This document shows, in pieces, positions 29,485 through 38,372 of a stretch of DNA of 64,000 bases; position 1 is the stretch's first letter, and every line of letters begins with the position of its first letter. The notes under the pieces are model-generated. The model saw only the letters and a program-made list of their open reading frames with translations, ran no database searches and was not told the origin of the DNA. The stretch comes from Synechococcales cyanobacterium C42_A2020_086. GTDB taxonomy: Bacteria; Cyanobacteriota; Cyanobacteriia; Elainellales; Elainellaceae. The DNA is taken from NCBI GenBank assembly GCA_015272325.1, contig JACYLU010000009.1, forward strand, positions 1-64,000, in the 5' to 3' direction. The translations under genes and the position numbers were made by a program.

Positions 29485-29608
29485 AACCCCTCCTTGCCCC
29501 GGCTCAACCATGGATGCTGAGTGTGGTCTTTGCTTGAGGCAGGTTGGCTAGTCCTCCTGACCTCAATTGAATGGCGATGGGGCGGCTGTTGAATCGCGAA
29601 GCTGTCCT

Positions 29609-30139
29609 TCAGGATGACTTCAGGGCAGCCGTGTCTGGCGTAGAGGAATCCATCGCGGACGTTGTCACCCCTTGCACCGTTAATACCGCGCAGGGTGCAT
29701 GGTGCAACACATAATTGCTGACACTGCCTAGCAGCCATTCGCTCAGACCAGAATGCCCCCGTCGCCCAATCACAATCAAGTCTGCTGACCACTCCCGTGC
29801 CTGAGCACAGATCGCGCGACTGGGATCCCCCATCACTTGCTGACACTCCGCTGCAACACCGGCGGCTCTAGCGGTTTGCGCCAGAGTATTGAGATAGTTT
29901 AGACCACTCGTTGTAATGCGTTCCCACTCTGCTTGGTAGTATTTTGCCAGCTCTTCTGTGTAAATCGGGAAATAAGGGGGACAAAACGTAGGCAACATGG
30001 GCTGGTTCTGCTCATCAAACGAGAGAACATGCAGCAGCATCAGCTGGGCACCTGTCGATTTTGCCAGCTCCAACGCCGCAGTAAAGACACCCTGACTCTG
30101 ATCAGACTGATCGAGGGCAACCAAGATTTTGGTGAACAT
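29609..30139 (-). CDS. Universal stress protein (UspA family), tandem paralogue
   Basis: A 176-aa UspA protein (MFTKILVALDQSDQS; VIGRRGHSGLSEWLLGSVS as the nucleotide-binding loop; HHAPCAVLTVQ as the last strand). It is clearly paralogous to the gene downstream, with the same insert between strands 2 and 3, which suggests an old tandem duplication. The start at 30139 has GGAGAG upstream. The role is general stress response by family. The specific signal is unknown. Confidence 0.9.
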   Translation of the reverse strand: MFTKILVALDQSDQSQGVFTAALELAKSTGAQLMLLHVLSFDEQNQPMLPTFCPPYFPIYTEELAKYYQAEWERITTSGLNYLNTLAQTARAAGVAAECQQVMGDPSRAICAQAREWSADLIVIGRRGHSGLSEWLLGSVSNYVLHHAPCAVLTVQGVTTSAMDSSTPDTAALKSS

Positions 30140-30472
30140 AGGGTCTCTCCTCTCTTCGGTAGGGATCGTCTATGGAATCCAGCCTTGCGCTCGTATTGCG
30201 TCCTTTACTGGTGCATTATTTATCGGTGCATTATTGGTGCATCTTTAATATCAAAGCTATCAAAGCGGCATTGCCAGAGATCCTTCCATTTCTGGTATAG
30301 GAGAGAATCATGAGGAACTTGTGAAGAGCGGATGGCTATGCATTTTTGCTCCTTCTTGCTATTTACTGCTTAGGCTGCGGTTGGCTCAGGTCTCGTTAGA
30401 AATACGGAGTCAGAAGCGATTTGCCTGCGCTACAACATGGGCACTGCTTTTTCGCTTCTCTGGGTTAAACCG
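30140..30472. other. Divergent intergenic region, USP pair and UbiA-like gene
   Basis: About 333 bp without a credible gene. It contains three closely spaced copies of GGTGCAT near 30208-30242 (tactggtgcattatttatcggtgcattattggtgcat), which may be a protein-binding cluster or chance. Promoters for both the stress protein pair and the membrane protein should lie here, but no convincing -35/-10 pair stands out. Confidence 0.35.
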
Positions 30473-31393
30473 ATGGCAGTTAGACCGACAGCAAACCGTT
30501 GGTGGCTCTACCAAAAAGCACGATTTCCGCTTTGCCAGCATGGGCTGCGAATGGCGGTCCTCAGTATTGCGGCAGTGGGTTATTCTCGAATCCTGCGAGA
30601 CGGGTTGCCTGTACCGTTTGTATTCGATCTGGCTAGGCTAGCGTTTCTGGCATTCATCGCCCTGTTTTTGCTGGCTTTACAGCGCCGTATTGTAGACGAA
30701 CTCTATTCTCTGGATTGGATCAAAGCAACGCCCAATGCTCAGGTGATCAGTCAAATCTCGCGACGGGAGTTCATTGTGCTGGCTATCGCAGCCGGACTGA
30801 TTCAGCTTGGGTTCGCCCTTGTGCTGGGGCTGCCAATGCTGGGGCTGCTCTTGCTGCTGTGGGGTTACTTGGCTCTATATCGTCGTGATTTTTGGGCAAC
30901 GGTGTGGCTTAAAAATCATCTCTGGATAGCACTGCTCTTACGGGCCCTGAGCGTGCCGCTACTGATCCTCTATGGGTCTGCCCACGACTGGCTGACGGCA
31001 GGGGCAACGGCTCCTCCTGGGTTGATCTGGCTGCTCCTCAGCAGTTGGGGCAGCGGAGTGATCCTTGAGATCGGGCAGCGGATCGGCAGTTCCTGGATCG
31101 CAGGAACACATACAATCACAGACTCCGCGCTGGGCCGGCGGCAAGCCGTGAGTGCTTGGCTGCTTGCGGTCTGGCTAGTAACGGTGACAACCCTGCTAGC
31201 AGCCCAGCAAATTTCCTTCGTCGCACCTGTAGCGCTGATGTTACTGCTGCTGCTGACGGGGTCACTGCTCATCGTCTGGCAATTTCTCTCGCGTCCGCAT
31301 CGTCTGACTGCCCAGCGTATCGAGCACCTGTCTCAGCTCTGGCTGCTAGGGAGCTGCATCGGCATTGGGGTATTGCCGCTTTGGCACGGATGA
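30473..31393 (+). CDS. UbiA-like multi-pass membrane protein
   Basis: A protein of about 306 aa with eight or so hydrophobic segments. The stretch IVDELYSLDWIKATPNAQVI followed by SRREFIVLAIAAGLIQLGFAL parallels the UbiA prenyltransferase pattern D-E-x-x-D-x-x-x-D-x-x-x-x-P-x-R-P-V followed by a helix. Here the acidic motif is degraded: the later Asp is missing and RPV is replaced. A second Asp-rich motif is not evident. A prenyltransferase-fold protein of unknown substrate is the best reading, and catalytic activity is doubtful. I prefer ATG 30473 (MAVRPTANRWW) over 30437, but neither start has a strong ribosome site. Confidence 0.55.
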   Translation: MAVRPTANRWWLYQKARFPLCQHGLRMAVLSIAAVGYSRILRDGLPVPFVFDLARLAFLAFIALFLLALQRRIVDELYSLDWIKATPNAQVISQISRREFIVLAIAAGLIQLGFALVLGLPMLGLLLLLWGYLALYRRDFWATVWLKNHLWIALLLRALSVPLLILYGSAHDWLTAGATAPPGLIWLLLSSWGSGVILEIGQRIGSSWIAGTHTITDSALGRRQAVSAWLLAVWLVTVTTLLAAQQISFVAPVALMLLLLLTGSLLIVWQFLSRPHRLTAQRIEHLSQLWLLGSCIGIGVLPLWHG

Positions 31394-31434
31394 AATTGTG
31401 CTACAGCCTGCTTTGACGGCTCCTGGATTGCTGG

Positions 31435-32163
31435 TTAGCGCTGCATCGACTTAGGGAGAAAGAGTCCCACTTCCGTACAGATGCCCTGGAGCGGTCGGTC
31501 CCATGGATCATAGGGAATTTGGGGCAGGCGAGCAAACTCGAAGACAATGCCAATGGTAGGAATGCGGGACCACGCAGGCGTACTCAGCAGCCGATCGTAG
31601 AAGCCACCGCCGTAGCCCAAACGGTAGCCGCGGACATCGCATGCCACAGCAGGCACCAAGATCAGATCAATCTCGGCCGCAGTCAGGGTTGGGGAGTTGG
31701 GGTCTGGTTCGGGAATGCCGTAGGAGCCGGTTTGGAGGCGGGGTCCGCTGTTTGGAGACCACTCGTGCCAAGTCAGCGCGGTGCCCACGCAGCGCGGTAG
31801 CCCCCAGCGATGTCGGGAGCTTTGCGCCTCGAACAGCACGCTGAGGTCAGGCTCTTGACGAAAACTGAAGTAGGCGAGGATGGTGCGGGCCGCGGTAAAG
31901 CAGGGTGCATTTTGCAGGTGCCCACACAGGCGATCGCTTTTCTGCCGCCAGATCTCCTGAGGCATGGCTTGGCGAGCCTTCAGCAGAGAGCGACGCAGAG
32001 CAGCCTTTTGGCTGGCTCGAGCGGCTTTGGTCGAGACTGGCGGATGGGTAGGGTTCAGACTGTTTGGGGGACTCAATTGGTCGGAGCTACTTGGGCTGTT
32101 CGGGCTGGTGAGAGGCGTTAAGCTGGGGTTGACAGAATTCGTAGGATTGACGCCATTATTCAT
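31435..32163 (-). CDS. 5-formyltetrahydrofolate cyclo-ligase
   Basis: This enzyme (MTHFS) converts 5-formyl-THF to 5,10-methenyl-THF with ATP. Family blocks are KAALRRSLLKARQAMP, ILAYFSFRQEPDL, YGIPEPDP, the D-L-I-L-V-P-A-V-A segment, RLGYGGGFYDRLL, the ATP/folate motif, and the C-terminal TIGIVFEFARLPQIP. The first 45 residues are an Asn/Pro/Ser/Thr-rich extension with no family counterpart. A start nearer MPQEIW is too late, so the extension may be real or translation may begin at an unrecognised codon. The gene converges on the UbiA-like gene. Confidence 0.9.
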   Translation of the reverse strand: MNNGVNPTNSVNPSLTPLTSPNSPSSSDQLSPPNSLNPTHPPVSTKAARASQKAALRRSLLKARQAMPQEIWRQKSDRLCGHLQNAPCFTAARTILAYFSFRQEPDLSVLFEAQSSRHRWGLPRCVGTALTWHEWSPNSGPRLQTGSYGIPEPDPNSPTLTAAEIDLILVPAVACDVRGYRLGYGGGFYDRLLSTPAWSRIPTIGIVFEFARLPQIPYDPWDRPLQGICTEVGLFLPKSMQR

Positions 32164-32447
32164 GGGGATTGATTCGGAGACTCCAGGAATTTAACTCAGC
32201 GCCTGTTTGCACTCAGGCATTGCACACTAGGAAATGAGCTGAGTGTAACTTGCGACTCTAAAAATAGATCACAAATCGAGCCTGTAATATACACTATTGT
32301 GCTCTATGGCTTATTCTCTGTAACTCTGTGACGTTGTAGGGGCAGTTTTCCTACCTTTCCTACCTCAGTCGATTGGGCAAGCTGCTGAATTCAGTCCTAC
32401 AATCAGGAGTGATTCATTTGTTCTGAGCATAGAACGCGGTTCAACCC

Positions 32448-32912
32448 ATGGCACTTCAACCTGGCGACATGGCTCCCGACTTTTGCTTACCTGACGCAGG
32501 GGGCAATGTTGTGTCCCTTTCTAATTTCCGAGGCAAGCGTGTGGTGCTATACTTCTACCCCCGCGACAACACCCCTGGCTGCACGAAAGAAGCCTGTGGC
32601 TTTCGCGATGCCTATGCCGAATACCAAGCCAACGATGTGGTCGTGTTGGGAATCAGCACTGACGATGCCAAATCTCACACCAAGTTTTCCCAAAAGTTTG
32701 AGCTGCCCTTTCCCTTGCTGACAGACGCCGATGGGCAGGTGGCGACTGCCTATGACAGCTACGGCTTAAAGAAATTTATGGGCAAGGAATACATGGGTAT
32801 CAGTCGTCAAACCTTTGTCATCGGTGCCGATGGTCGGATTGAGAAAATCTATCGCAAAGTCAAACCGGAGACTCATGCCGCCGAAATTTTGGCAGATTTG
32901 GGAGTAGGATAA
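32448..32912 (+). CDS. bcp: Peroxiredoxin Q / thioredoxin-dependent thiol peroxidase
   Basis: A 154-aa peroxiredoxin of the BCP/PrxQ group, which reduces peroxides with thioredoxin. The peroxidatic Cys lies in YFYPRDNTPGCTKEACGFRD, with the resolving Cys four residues after it, the PrxQ layout. Other blocks are GISTDDAKSHTKFSQKF, PFPLLTDADG and SRQTFVIGADGRI. The start at ATG 32448 matches the family start (MALQPGDMAPDF). Confidence 0.95.
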   Translation: MALQPGDMAPDFCLPDAGGNVVSLSNFRGKRVVLYFYPRDNTPGCTKEACGFRDAYAEYQANDVVVLGISTDDAKSHTKFSQKFELPFPLLTDADGQVATAYDSYGLKKFMGKEYMGISRQTFVIGADGRIEKIYRKVKPETHAAEILADLGVG

Positions 32913-33048
32913 CCGCTCTGGCTCCGCTTGATCTGCACCATTGCCCTTTAAACTTTTCTACACTAGAGGCGTTTACGCAGATTCGACTGGATGCATCTCG
33001 ATCTATTCCTGGATCCTCTCTTTTGCCGTTTCGGCGTTATGTGACTCT

Positions 33049-33504
33049 ATGCAGCAGCTTTGGCGGTTATTACAAGCAGGTCTTGGCGTGATCTTCCGCC
33101 ATCCGATTACTGGCACCAGCATTATTCCGGTGTTGCCCGATGGTCGGATTGTGCTAGTGCAGCGGCGCGATAACGGCAAATGGAGCTTGCCAGGCGGCAT
33201 TGTGGAATGGGGTGAAGATATCCTGACCTCGGTGCAGCGAGAGTTAGTCGAAGAAACAGGGTTGAACCTGATAAAAATCAACCGCCTTGTGGGGGTTTAC
33301 TCCGATCCCAGTCGCGATCCGCGCTTTCACTCCATCTGTGTGGTGGTGGAAGCTGCCGTAGAAGGAGATTTGCACATCCAGGACACGCTGGAACTGATGA
33401 ACATTCAGGCCTTCTCGCCGTCGGACATTCCCCAAGGCACCCTCTCGCACGATCACGACCGGCATTTGCAGGATTATTTCCAAGGATTGACGGTGCTGGC
33501 TTGA
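33049..33504 (+). CDS. NUDIX hydrolase
   Basis: A 151-aa NUDIX protein. The box GGIVEWGEDILTSVQRELVEETG fits G-x5-E-x7-R-E-U-x-E-E-x-G-U (quoted here only as GGIVEWGE and RELVEETGL with seven residues between). Preceding IIPVLPDGRIVLVQRRDNGKW gives the usual strands. The substrate could be a nucleoside diphosphate derivative and cannot be named. I use ATG 33049 (MQQLWRLL); the frame is open upstream to 32941 but those residues are not family-like. It follows the bcp stop by 136 bp on the same strand. Confidence 0.85.
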   Translation: MQQLWRLLQAGLGVIFRHPITGTSIIPVLPDGRIVLVQRRDNGKWSLPGGIVEWGEDILTSVQRELVEETGLNLIKINRLVGVYSDPSRDPRFHSICVVVEAAVEGDLHIQDTLELMNIQAFSPSDIPQGTLSHDHDRHLQDYFQGLTVLA

Positions 33505-33643
33505 TGAGTCCGGATGGATTGACTCAACCTGACTCTATCGTTCCCGACCAGCGGCCGCAGATCACCTCGAATTTAGCACCAACGGCTCTCAACCGTCCGC
33601 TGCGTTGGGGTTGTTGGGATGCTGGCTGCAACCTAGACCTAAA

Positions 33644-33928
33644 CTAACGCCCAGTCACTTCACCTAGCGCCTCTTGAATCACTTCATCACTGACACCATG
33701 GCGCTTCAAACTTGCAATCAACGCAGACACCGTATCGCCTTCTAAACGCTCTAAGTCAGTCCGCAACCCTTGCCCAATATAAGCCCGCACTAGGGGTTGA
33801 TACCCGGAGAAACCAAGCAATGGGGCAACTCGCTTCAAATCCTCAATCACATCTTCAGGCATCCGAATAGTAATCGTTGTCATGGGACGATTCCGATCTA
33901 ACCGCTTTTTCAACGCTTCAGCTTTCAT
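33644..33928 (-). CDS. BrnA-like antitoxin (ribbon-helix-helix)
   Basis: A protein of about 94 aa starting MKAEALKKRLDRNRP, followed by TTITIRMPEDVIEDLKRVA, a ribbon-helix-helix DNA-binding unit. Its start overlaps the end of the brnT-like toxin gene by 11 bp, the usual toxin-then-antitoxin order of BrnTA. The antitoxin should bind the toxin and repress the shared promoter. A longer frame to 34006 lies inside the toxin gene and is not likely. BrnA assignment rests mostly on the partner. Confidence 0.75.
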   Translation of the reverse strand: MKAEALKKRLDRNRPMTTITIRMPEDVIEDLKRVAPLLGFSGYQPLVRAYIGQGLRTDLERLEGDTVSALIASLKRHGVSDEVIQEALGEVTGR

Positions 33929-34214
33929 AATATTCCCGCTCCTTGCGTGTCGCTCTGCGAGCCGAGATGATCCGAATGATGTCGTTTTCGCGCTCAATGA
34001 AGACAACGTATAACAAATTCCAACGTCGATCTAAACCAATAATGGCATCTCGGGCCTCGTCGTTACGACTCGCATCAACCACCACAAGCAGTGGATCAAA
34101 GAAGGCTTCTGCGGCTTGCTGAAATGTAACGCCATCATGGTTTGTCGGGTTGATCCTGTCTTTTTCGTCATTCCAGACAAAACTAATGCCGTTGAGCACG
34201 AAATACACATCCAT
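33918..34214 (-). CDS. brnT: BrnT family toxin (RelE-like RNase)
   Basis: A 98-aa BrnT toxin, a RelE-fold ribonuclease. Family marks are FVWNDEKDRINPTNHDGVTF near the N-terminus (W-x-x-x-K-x-x-x-N-x-x-K/N-H-G-V-x-F), AEAFFDPL, the R-W-N-L-L-Y-V-V-F strand, and IRIISARRATRKEREYYE at the C-terminus. The ATG at 34214 sits only 6 nt after the promoter -10 element, so the message is probably leaderless. It overlaps the antitoxin gene. Confidence 0.88.
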   Translation of the reverse strand: MDVYFVLNGISFVWNDEKDRINPTNHDGVTFQQAAEAFFDPLLVVVDASRNDEARDAIIGLDRRWNLLYVVFIERENDIIRIISARRATRKEREYYES

Positions 34215-34220
34215 GCTGGT

Positions 34221-34250
34221 AGTGTAAGCAAGCTGTATTTACATTGTCAA
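34221..34250 (-). promoter_or_regulatory. brnTA promoter and probable operator
   Basis: On the minus strand TTGACA (34250-34245) and TACACT (34226-34221) are separated by 18 nt, close to a sigma-70 consensus promoter. The -10 ends 6 nt before the brnT ATG, which implies a leaderless or nearly leaderless transcript. The region reads TGTATTGACAATGTAAATACA, with TGTATT and AATACA as inverted half-sites around the -35. These are a natural site for the antitoxin. Confidence 0.7.
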
Positions 34251-34359
34251 TACATATTTCGTATCCTGAGGCGTTGACGCGATCACTTTCGGCACTCATT
34301 TACATTGTCAATACATATTTCGTATCCTGAGGCGTTGACGCGATCACTTTCGGCACTCA
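34238..34359. repeat. Perfect 61-bp tandem duplication upstream of brnT
   Basis: Bases 34238-34298 and 34299-34359 are identical (unit begins tttacattgtcaatacat and ends tttcggcactca). Each copy carries the TTGACA element and half of the putative operator, but only the copy next to brnT has a matching -10. The duplication therefore doubles the possible regulator-binding sites without doubling the promoter. Confidence 0.95.
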
Positions 34360-34467
34360 ACAGAAGCGATTTGAGTACCGTCCCAACCGAAGGCTAAAGC
34401 AGCCCAACTAACTATTAACTAAATTAACTAATTCAAGCTCTATCTGAACTAGACAGGACAGACAGGA

Positions 34468-35466
34468 CTAAGATTTGCGGGTAGCAGAAGCAGCCAAATT
34501 GGCACGAGCGTTGCGGCGCAGCATCTCGGGTTTGATTCGCCGTAAAGCAGATGCTGGAAACCGCTGCTCCCAGTCGGCTGGGGTGAGATTTGCCAGTTCC
34601 GCTAAACGCGGCGCCAAGTTCCACGGGTAGGGCTGAAACTCGGCAACGTCGGTTTCTTGGGCAAACCGCTGATTCCACGGGCAGACATCCTGACAAATAT
34701 CGCAGCCAGCCACCCAGCCCTGCATCTGATTTGCAATATCTTCGGGCAGCGTGGCAGCGCGGTTTTCGATGGTGTGGTAAGCGATGCAGCGGTTGGCATC
34801 CACAACAAAGGGTTGAGTAATAGCCTGAGTGGGGCAAGCATCGAGGCAACGGGTGCAGGTGCCGCAGTGCGCCGTGTGGGGACGATCTGGCTGCAGTTTC
34901 AGGTTGGTGAGCACTTCCCCCAGAAAGACCCAGGAGCCATAGTCGCGGGTAATCAGATTGCTATTTTTGGCGATCCAGCCCAGACCGGCTCGCTCCGCCC
35001 AGACTTTGTCTTGAATGGGTCCGGTGTCGGCATAGTAGCGGGCGATAATGCCCTCACCCTGAGCCTCCAACCAAATTGCGAACTGCTTCAGCTTTTTGTG
35101 CAGCACACGGTGGTAGTCGCGCCCCCAGCCATAGCGTGAAATTTTGCCAAATTCGCGGCCCTCAGGACGGGTGTGGGGGGTGTAGTAGTTGAGTGCCACG
35201 CAGATCACCGACTGCACCTCGGGCATCACTAGACGCACATCCTGACGTTTGGGATTCGCCATCCATGCCATGTCCGCTTGGTAGCCTTGATTCAGCCAGC
35301 GTTGCAGTGGAACCGCCGTCTGAGCAGTATCGAAATCATCCACGCGGGCAATCCCGACTAGATGAAATCCCAGGTCTAGGGCTTGCTGCTTAACGTGGGA
35401 ACTGCTGAGAGAAGCTAGGGAGGAAGAAGCGACTGGAGGTGCTGCCATAGATGTAAAGGCTGCCAT
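34468..35466 (-). CDS. queG: Epoxyqueuosine reductase
   Basis: QueG performs the last step of queuosine synthesis in tRNA, using cobalamin and two 4Fe-4S clusters. The protein of up to 332 aa shows the family blocks LGFHLVGIARVDDF, ALNYYTP, RYGWGRDYH, YADTGPIQDKVWAERAGLGW and GSWVFLGEVLT. The cluster ligands are CGTCTRCLDACPT and CDICQDVCPWN. Two start codons exist, at 35466 and 35448, because an 18-bp duplication repeats the ATG; the extra six residues would be MAAFTS. Confidence 0.94.
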   Translation of the reverse strand: MAAFTSMAAPPVASSSLASLSSSHVKQQALDLGFHLVGIARVDDFDTAQTAVPLQRWLNQGYQADMAWMANPKRQDVRLVMPEVQSVICVALNYYTPHTRPEGREFGKISRYGWGRDYHRVLHKKLKQFAIWLEAQGEGIIARYYADTGPIQDKVWAERAGLGWIAKNSNLITRDYGSWVFLGEVLTNLKLQPDRPHTAHCGTCTRCLDACPTQAITQPFVVDANRCIAYHTIENRAATLPEDIANQMQGWVAGCDICQDVCPWNQRFAQETDVAEFQPYPWNLAPRLAELANLTPADWEQRFPASALRRIKPEMLRRNARANLAASATRKS

Positions 35467-35476
35467 AGATGTAAAG
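35441..35476. repeat. 18-bp tandem duplication across the queG start
   Basis: The unit gctgccatagatgtaaag occurs twice without mismatch at 35441-35458 and 35459-35476. It duplicates the start codon and adds six in-frame codons to queG. This is a recent slippage event. Confidence 0.9.
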
Positions 35477-35702
35477 ACGATCAGTCCGAGCTACAAACCA
35501 ATTCGTAGTTGGGCAAGGACGAGGAACCCAGGAGTAGGGAGCAGTAGGGACACGATAAGAAAAAGATACCCCCTGCTTGTAGCTTGACAGCAGGCTATCT
35601 AGAACAATTAGGTAATAGGTAACAATAGGTTCAGATGGGGGAGCAACCTAGGCTGACTAACGGGTTTCTACCTGTTTCTATTTTCTATTTCTCATCAATC
35701 TT

Positions 35703-38372
35703 CTAATCAATTCCTTCATTGACCGGGAAGCGATCAATCAGCTGAATGGCACGAACGGCATTATTCTTCAGCTCTGGTGTGAGATAGGGAACATGAGGCA
35801 CCTGCGAGAGGAAATCGACCGTGCGACGTAGAATCCGCACCACGTCTCCTTCGTCAAGGCTGGTGTTGGCGCACAGCTCGGGCCACTCGGTTCCCAAGGC
35901 CCACTGCTCAACGAGTCCCATCCAGTCGGTCTCTAGCCACACGGGTAGCGCCACCTGATAGCGCCGCTGTAGCTTAAACAGCTCGCGTCGAATGCCGCGC
36001 AGTCCACCGAGGGCTGCCTCTACTTCGGGCGAAGCATCGTAGCGGGTCCAGTTATCAGGGCGAGAGACTTCCGTGACTAGGGCTGCGCACGCCGCCGCCA
36101 GCTGATGGGGATCGAGAGCATCCAACACGCCCGACGCGAGAGCCAACCCCAGCCACAGCTCGTTGTCACCCCGCAGTGCTGCCGCTACCTGCCCCAGGGG
36201 GGTAGGCTGCGTCTCTTCTAGGCAGCCAAAATACTGCAAGATTTCCATCAACGTGACGAACTCCTGCCAGTAGCGCTGAGTATACTGATTGAGCTTGCTC
36301 TGGCGGCTGGCTAGCTCCTCTTCTAGGCGAAGAAGGCGCTTTTGCCGCTTCAGCAGATAGCCCGGATCGCCCCATTGGTGCAGCGGATGATGTTGCAGTT
36401 GTGCTTCCACGGCAGCAACCCGTCCCTGTTGTTCCCGCACTTCGGCAGCAGCTTCAGCTTCCGGCGGAATATTAGGAATCTGTTGAACAATCGCGGCAGT
36501 TTGGGAGTCGCCCTTGCGCACCGAGCCAGGTTTTGCTGCTAGCTCAGCGGGAGGAGTCAGGTGATCGACCTGGGCGAGTCGCGGGTATTCAGCATGTAGC
36601 CCTACCACATCTGCGACTGTCGCCACGTACCAGCGGTTATCTCTGCCTAAACACACCAAATACGGAAATTGACCTGAACCAGGCACCTTCAGCACCAATG
36701 TTGCTGGTAGAGGAACGGGGACGGGCACATGCTTTCCCTTCAAGGTCAGCACGGTACCGGCGACGGCAAAGGCAAGGGCACTCGCAAGATGGTGCGATTC
36801 CATTTCTTGGGCCTGTTGTTGCAAGATCTTCAGCAGGCGGCGTTCTTCCCGCAGGCGTTCGTGTAGCTTTTCGTAGTGGGCAATCACCTCAGGGTCGATA
36901 GTGGCGAACTGGGCCCGCTGGTGCTCAATTTCGGCGGTGAGGTCAGCGATGGCCTGCTGCTGCGGCTTCAGGTGTAGGGTCGAGAGGTAGTGCCCGAAGC
37001 TGCGCTCGATCAAATCTTGGGCTTCTTCAAGGGAGTGGGTTTGCAGCAGGTTCAGCACCATACCGTAGCTCGGCGTGAATTGGCTGACTAGGGGATCGGC
37101 TTTTGAGGTTGCCAGATAAGCTGCTTCCGATGCGCCTTCATAGGGCGACTGCACTGTCACCACATGCCCCAAATCATCCATACCGCGACGTCCAGCTCGT
37201 CCAGCCATTTGCAGAAATTCTGATGCCGTCAAGAGCCGATGCCCGCGATCGGTGCGCTTCGAGAGGCTAGAAATCACCGTCGTGCGAGCCGGCATATTGA
37301 TCCCCGCGGCCAAGGTTTCCGTAGCAAAGACGATTTTAATCAGGCCTTGCTGAAACAGCTCCTCGATCAGCCCTTTCCAGGCAGGCAGCACCCCCGCATG
37401 GTGGGCGGCAATACCGCGATAAAGCGGCTCAATATGCCCACTACGCCCCGCCTCCGGATTGCGGTCCAGAAAGTCATCGATTTGCTGCTTCAGGGCCAGG
37501 GCTTCGGCGGCATTCACCAGAGACAGATGACTCAGCTCATCCACGGCTTTGTCGCATCCCTTGCGGCTAAAGATGAAGTAAATCGCCGGCAGCATGTCTC
37601 GTTGCTGGAGCTGCGCTACCACATAGGCCAAGCTTGGCGCATCCTGCCGTCCTCGCTGCCGCCCGCCCTTTGGCTTCAGACGCGGATTCATTGCTGTGCC
37701 TTTGGGGTTGAGCAGCGGAAAGAGTCCTTTGGGACTGCAATAGTGAAAATCGAGCGGGACGGGGCGGAAGTCGGAGTAAATGAGCTGCGTCTCGCCATGC
37801 ACCTCACGGATCCAGTCGGTGAGCTGATCGCTATTGGCAATTGTGGCAGAGAGGGCAACAAGCTGAATTCCGGGCGGACAGTAGATAATCGACTCTTCCC
37901 AGACAGTGCCGCGCTGCCGGTCGTTCATGTAGTGGCACTCGTCGAGCACCACCGTTTCTACATCCACGAGTGAAGTGCCTACCTGCCCAATGGGGGTGCC
38001 GTAGAGCATATTGCGGAAAATTTCCGTGGTCATTACCAGGATCGGCGCATCCCGGTTGACCGAGACATCGCCGGTCAGTAGCCCCACCTGATCGGCCCCA
38101 AAGCGGTCGCGAAAATCCCGCAATTTTTGATTGGATAACGCCTTGAGAGGCGTGGTGTAGAACACCCGCTTGCGACGAGACAAAGCGCGGTAGATCGCGT
38201 ATTCTCCGATTAGTGTCTTACCGGACCCGGTCGGGGCACACACCACCACCGATTGGTCTGCATCCAAGGCCGCGATGGCTTGCTTTTGGAAGTCATCCAA
38301 CTCGAAAGGAAATAGCTGATGCAGATCAAGAGTTGATGGAAACGGCAGATTCACGGGTGGCTCATTCGACAA
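35703..38372 (-). CDS. Ski2-like DEAD/DEAH-box RNA helicase
   Basis: An 889-aa superfamily 2 helicase of the Ski2/Mtr4 type. Motifs: FELDDFQKQAIAAL (Q-like), VVCAPTGSGKT (Walker A, about 40-50), TPLKALSNQK (Ia), VVLDECHYM (motif II, DECH), ALSATIAN (III), LAAGINMPARTTV (V) and QMAGRAGRRGMD (VI). The C-terminal half contains a long helical insert (about 480-680) comparable to an arch, then a DSHCT-type helical end. Cyanobacterial members of this family are the bacterial relatives of the plastid helicase ISE2. The role is RNA processing or turnover; specific substrates are unknown. It stands alone on the minus strand. Confidence 0.9.
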   Translation of the reverse strand: MSNEPPVNLPFPSTLDLHQLFPFELDDFQKQAIAALDADQSVVVCAPTGSGKTLIGEYAIYRALSRRKRVFYTTPLKALSNQKLRDFRDRFGADQVGLLTGDVSVNRDAPILVMTTEIFRNMLYGTPIGQVGTSLVDVETVVLDECHYMNDRQRGTVWEESIIYCPPGIQLVALSATIANSDQLTDWIREVHGETQLIYSDFRPVPLDFHYCSPKGLFPLLNPKGTAMNPRLKPKGGRQRGRQDAPSLAYVVAQLQQRDMLPAIYFIFSRKGCDKAVDELSHLSLVNAAEALALKQQIDDFLDRNPEAGRSGHIEPLYRGIAAHHAGVLPAWKGLIEELFQQGLIKIVFATETLAAGINMPARTTVISSLSKRTDRGHRLLTASEFLQMAGRAGRRGMDDLGHVVTVQSPYEGASEAAYLATSKADPLVSQFTPSYGMVLNLLQTHSLEEAQDLIERSFGHYLSTLHLKPQQQAIADLTAEIEHQRAQFATIDPEVIAHYEKLHERLREERRLLKILQQQAQEMESHHLASALAFAVAGTVLTLKGKHVPVPVPLPATLVLKVPGSGQFPYLVCLGRDNRWYVATVADVVGLHAEYPRLAQVDHLTPPAELAAKPGSVRKGDSQTAAIVQQIPNIPPEAEAAAEVREQQGRVAAVEAQLQHHPLHQWGDPGYLLKRQKRLLRLEEELASRQSKLNQYTQRYWQEFVTLMEILQYFGCLEETQPTPLGQVAAALRGDNELWLGLALASGVLDALDPHQLAAACAALVTEVSRPDNWTRYDASPEVEAALGGLRGIRRELFKLQRRYQVALPVWLETDWMGLVEQWALGTEWPELCANTSLDEGDVVRILRRTVDFLSQVPHVPYLTPELKNNAVRAIQLIDRFPVNEGID

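Noticed and set aside
28957-30139. The two universal stress proteins as one gene split by a frameshift
   Set aside because: Each has its own start, complete domain and nucleotide-binding loop; they are tandem paralogues.
34238-34359. 61-bp repeats as a CRISPR-like array
   Set aside because: Two adjacent identical units without spacers; a tandem duplication, not an array.
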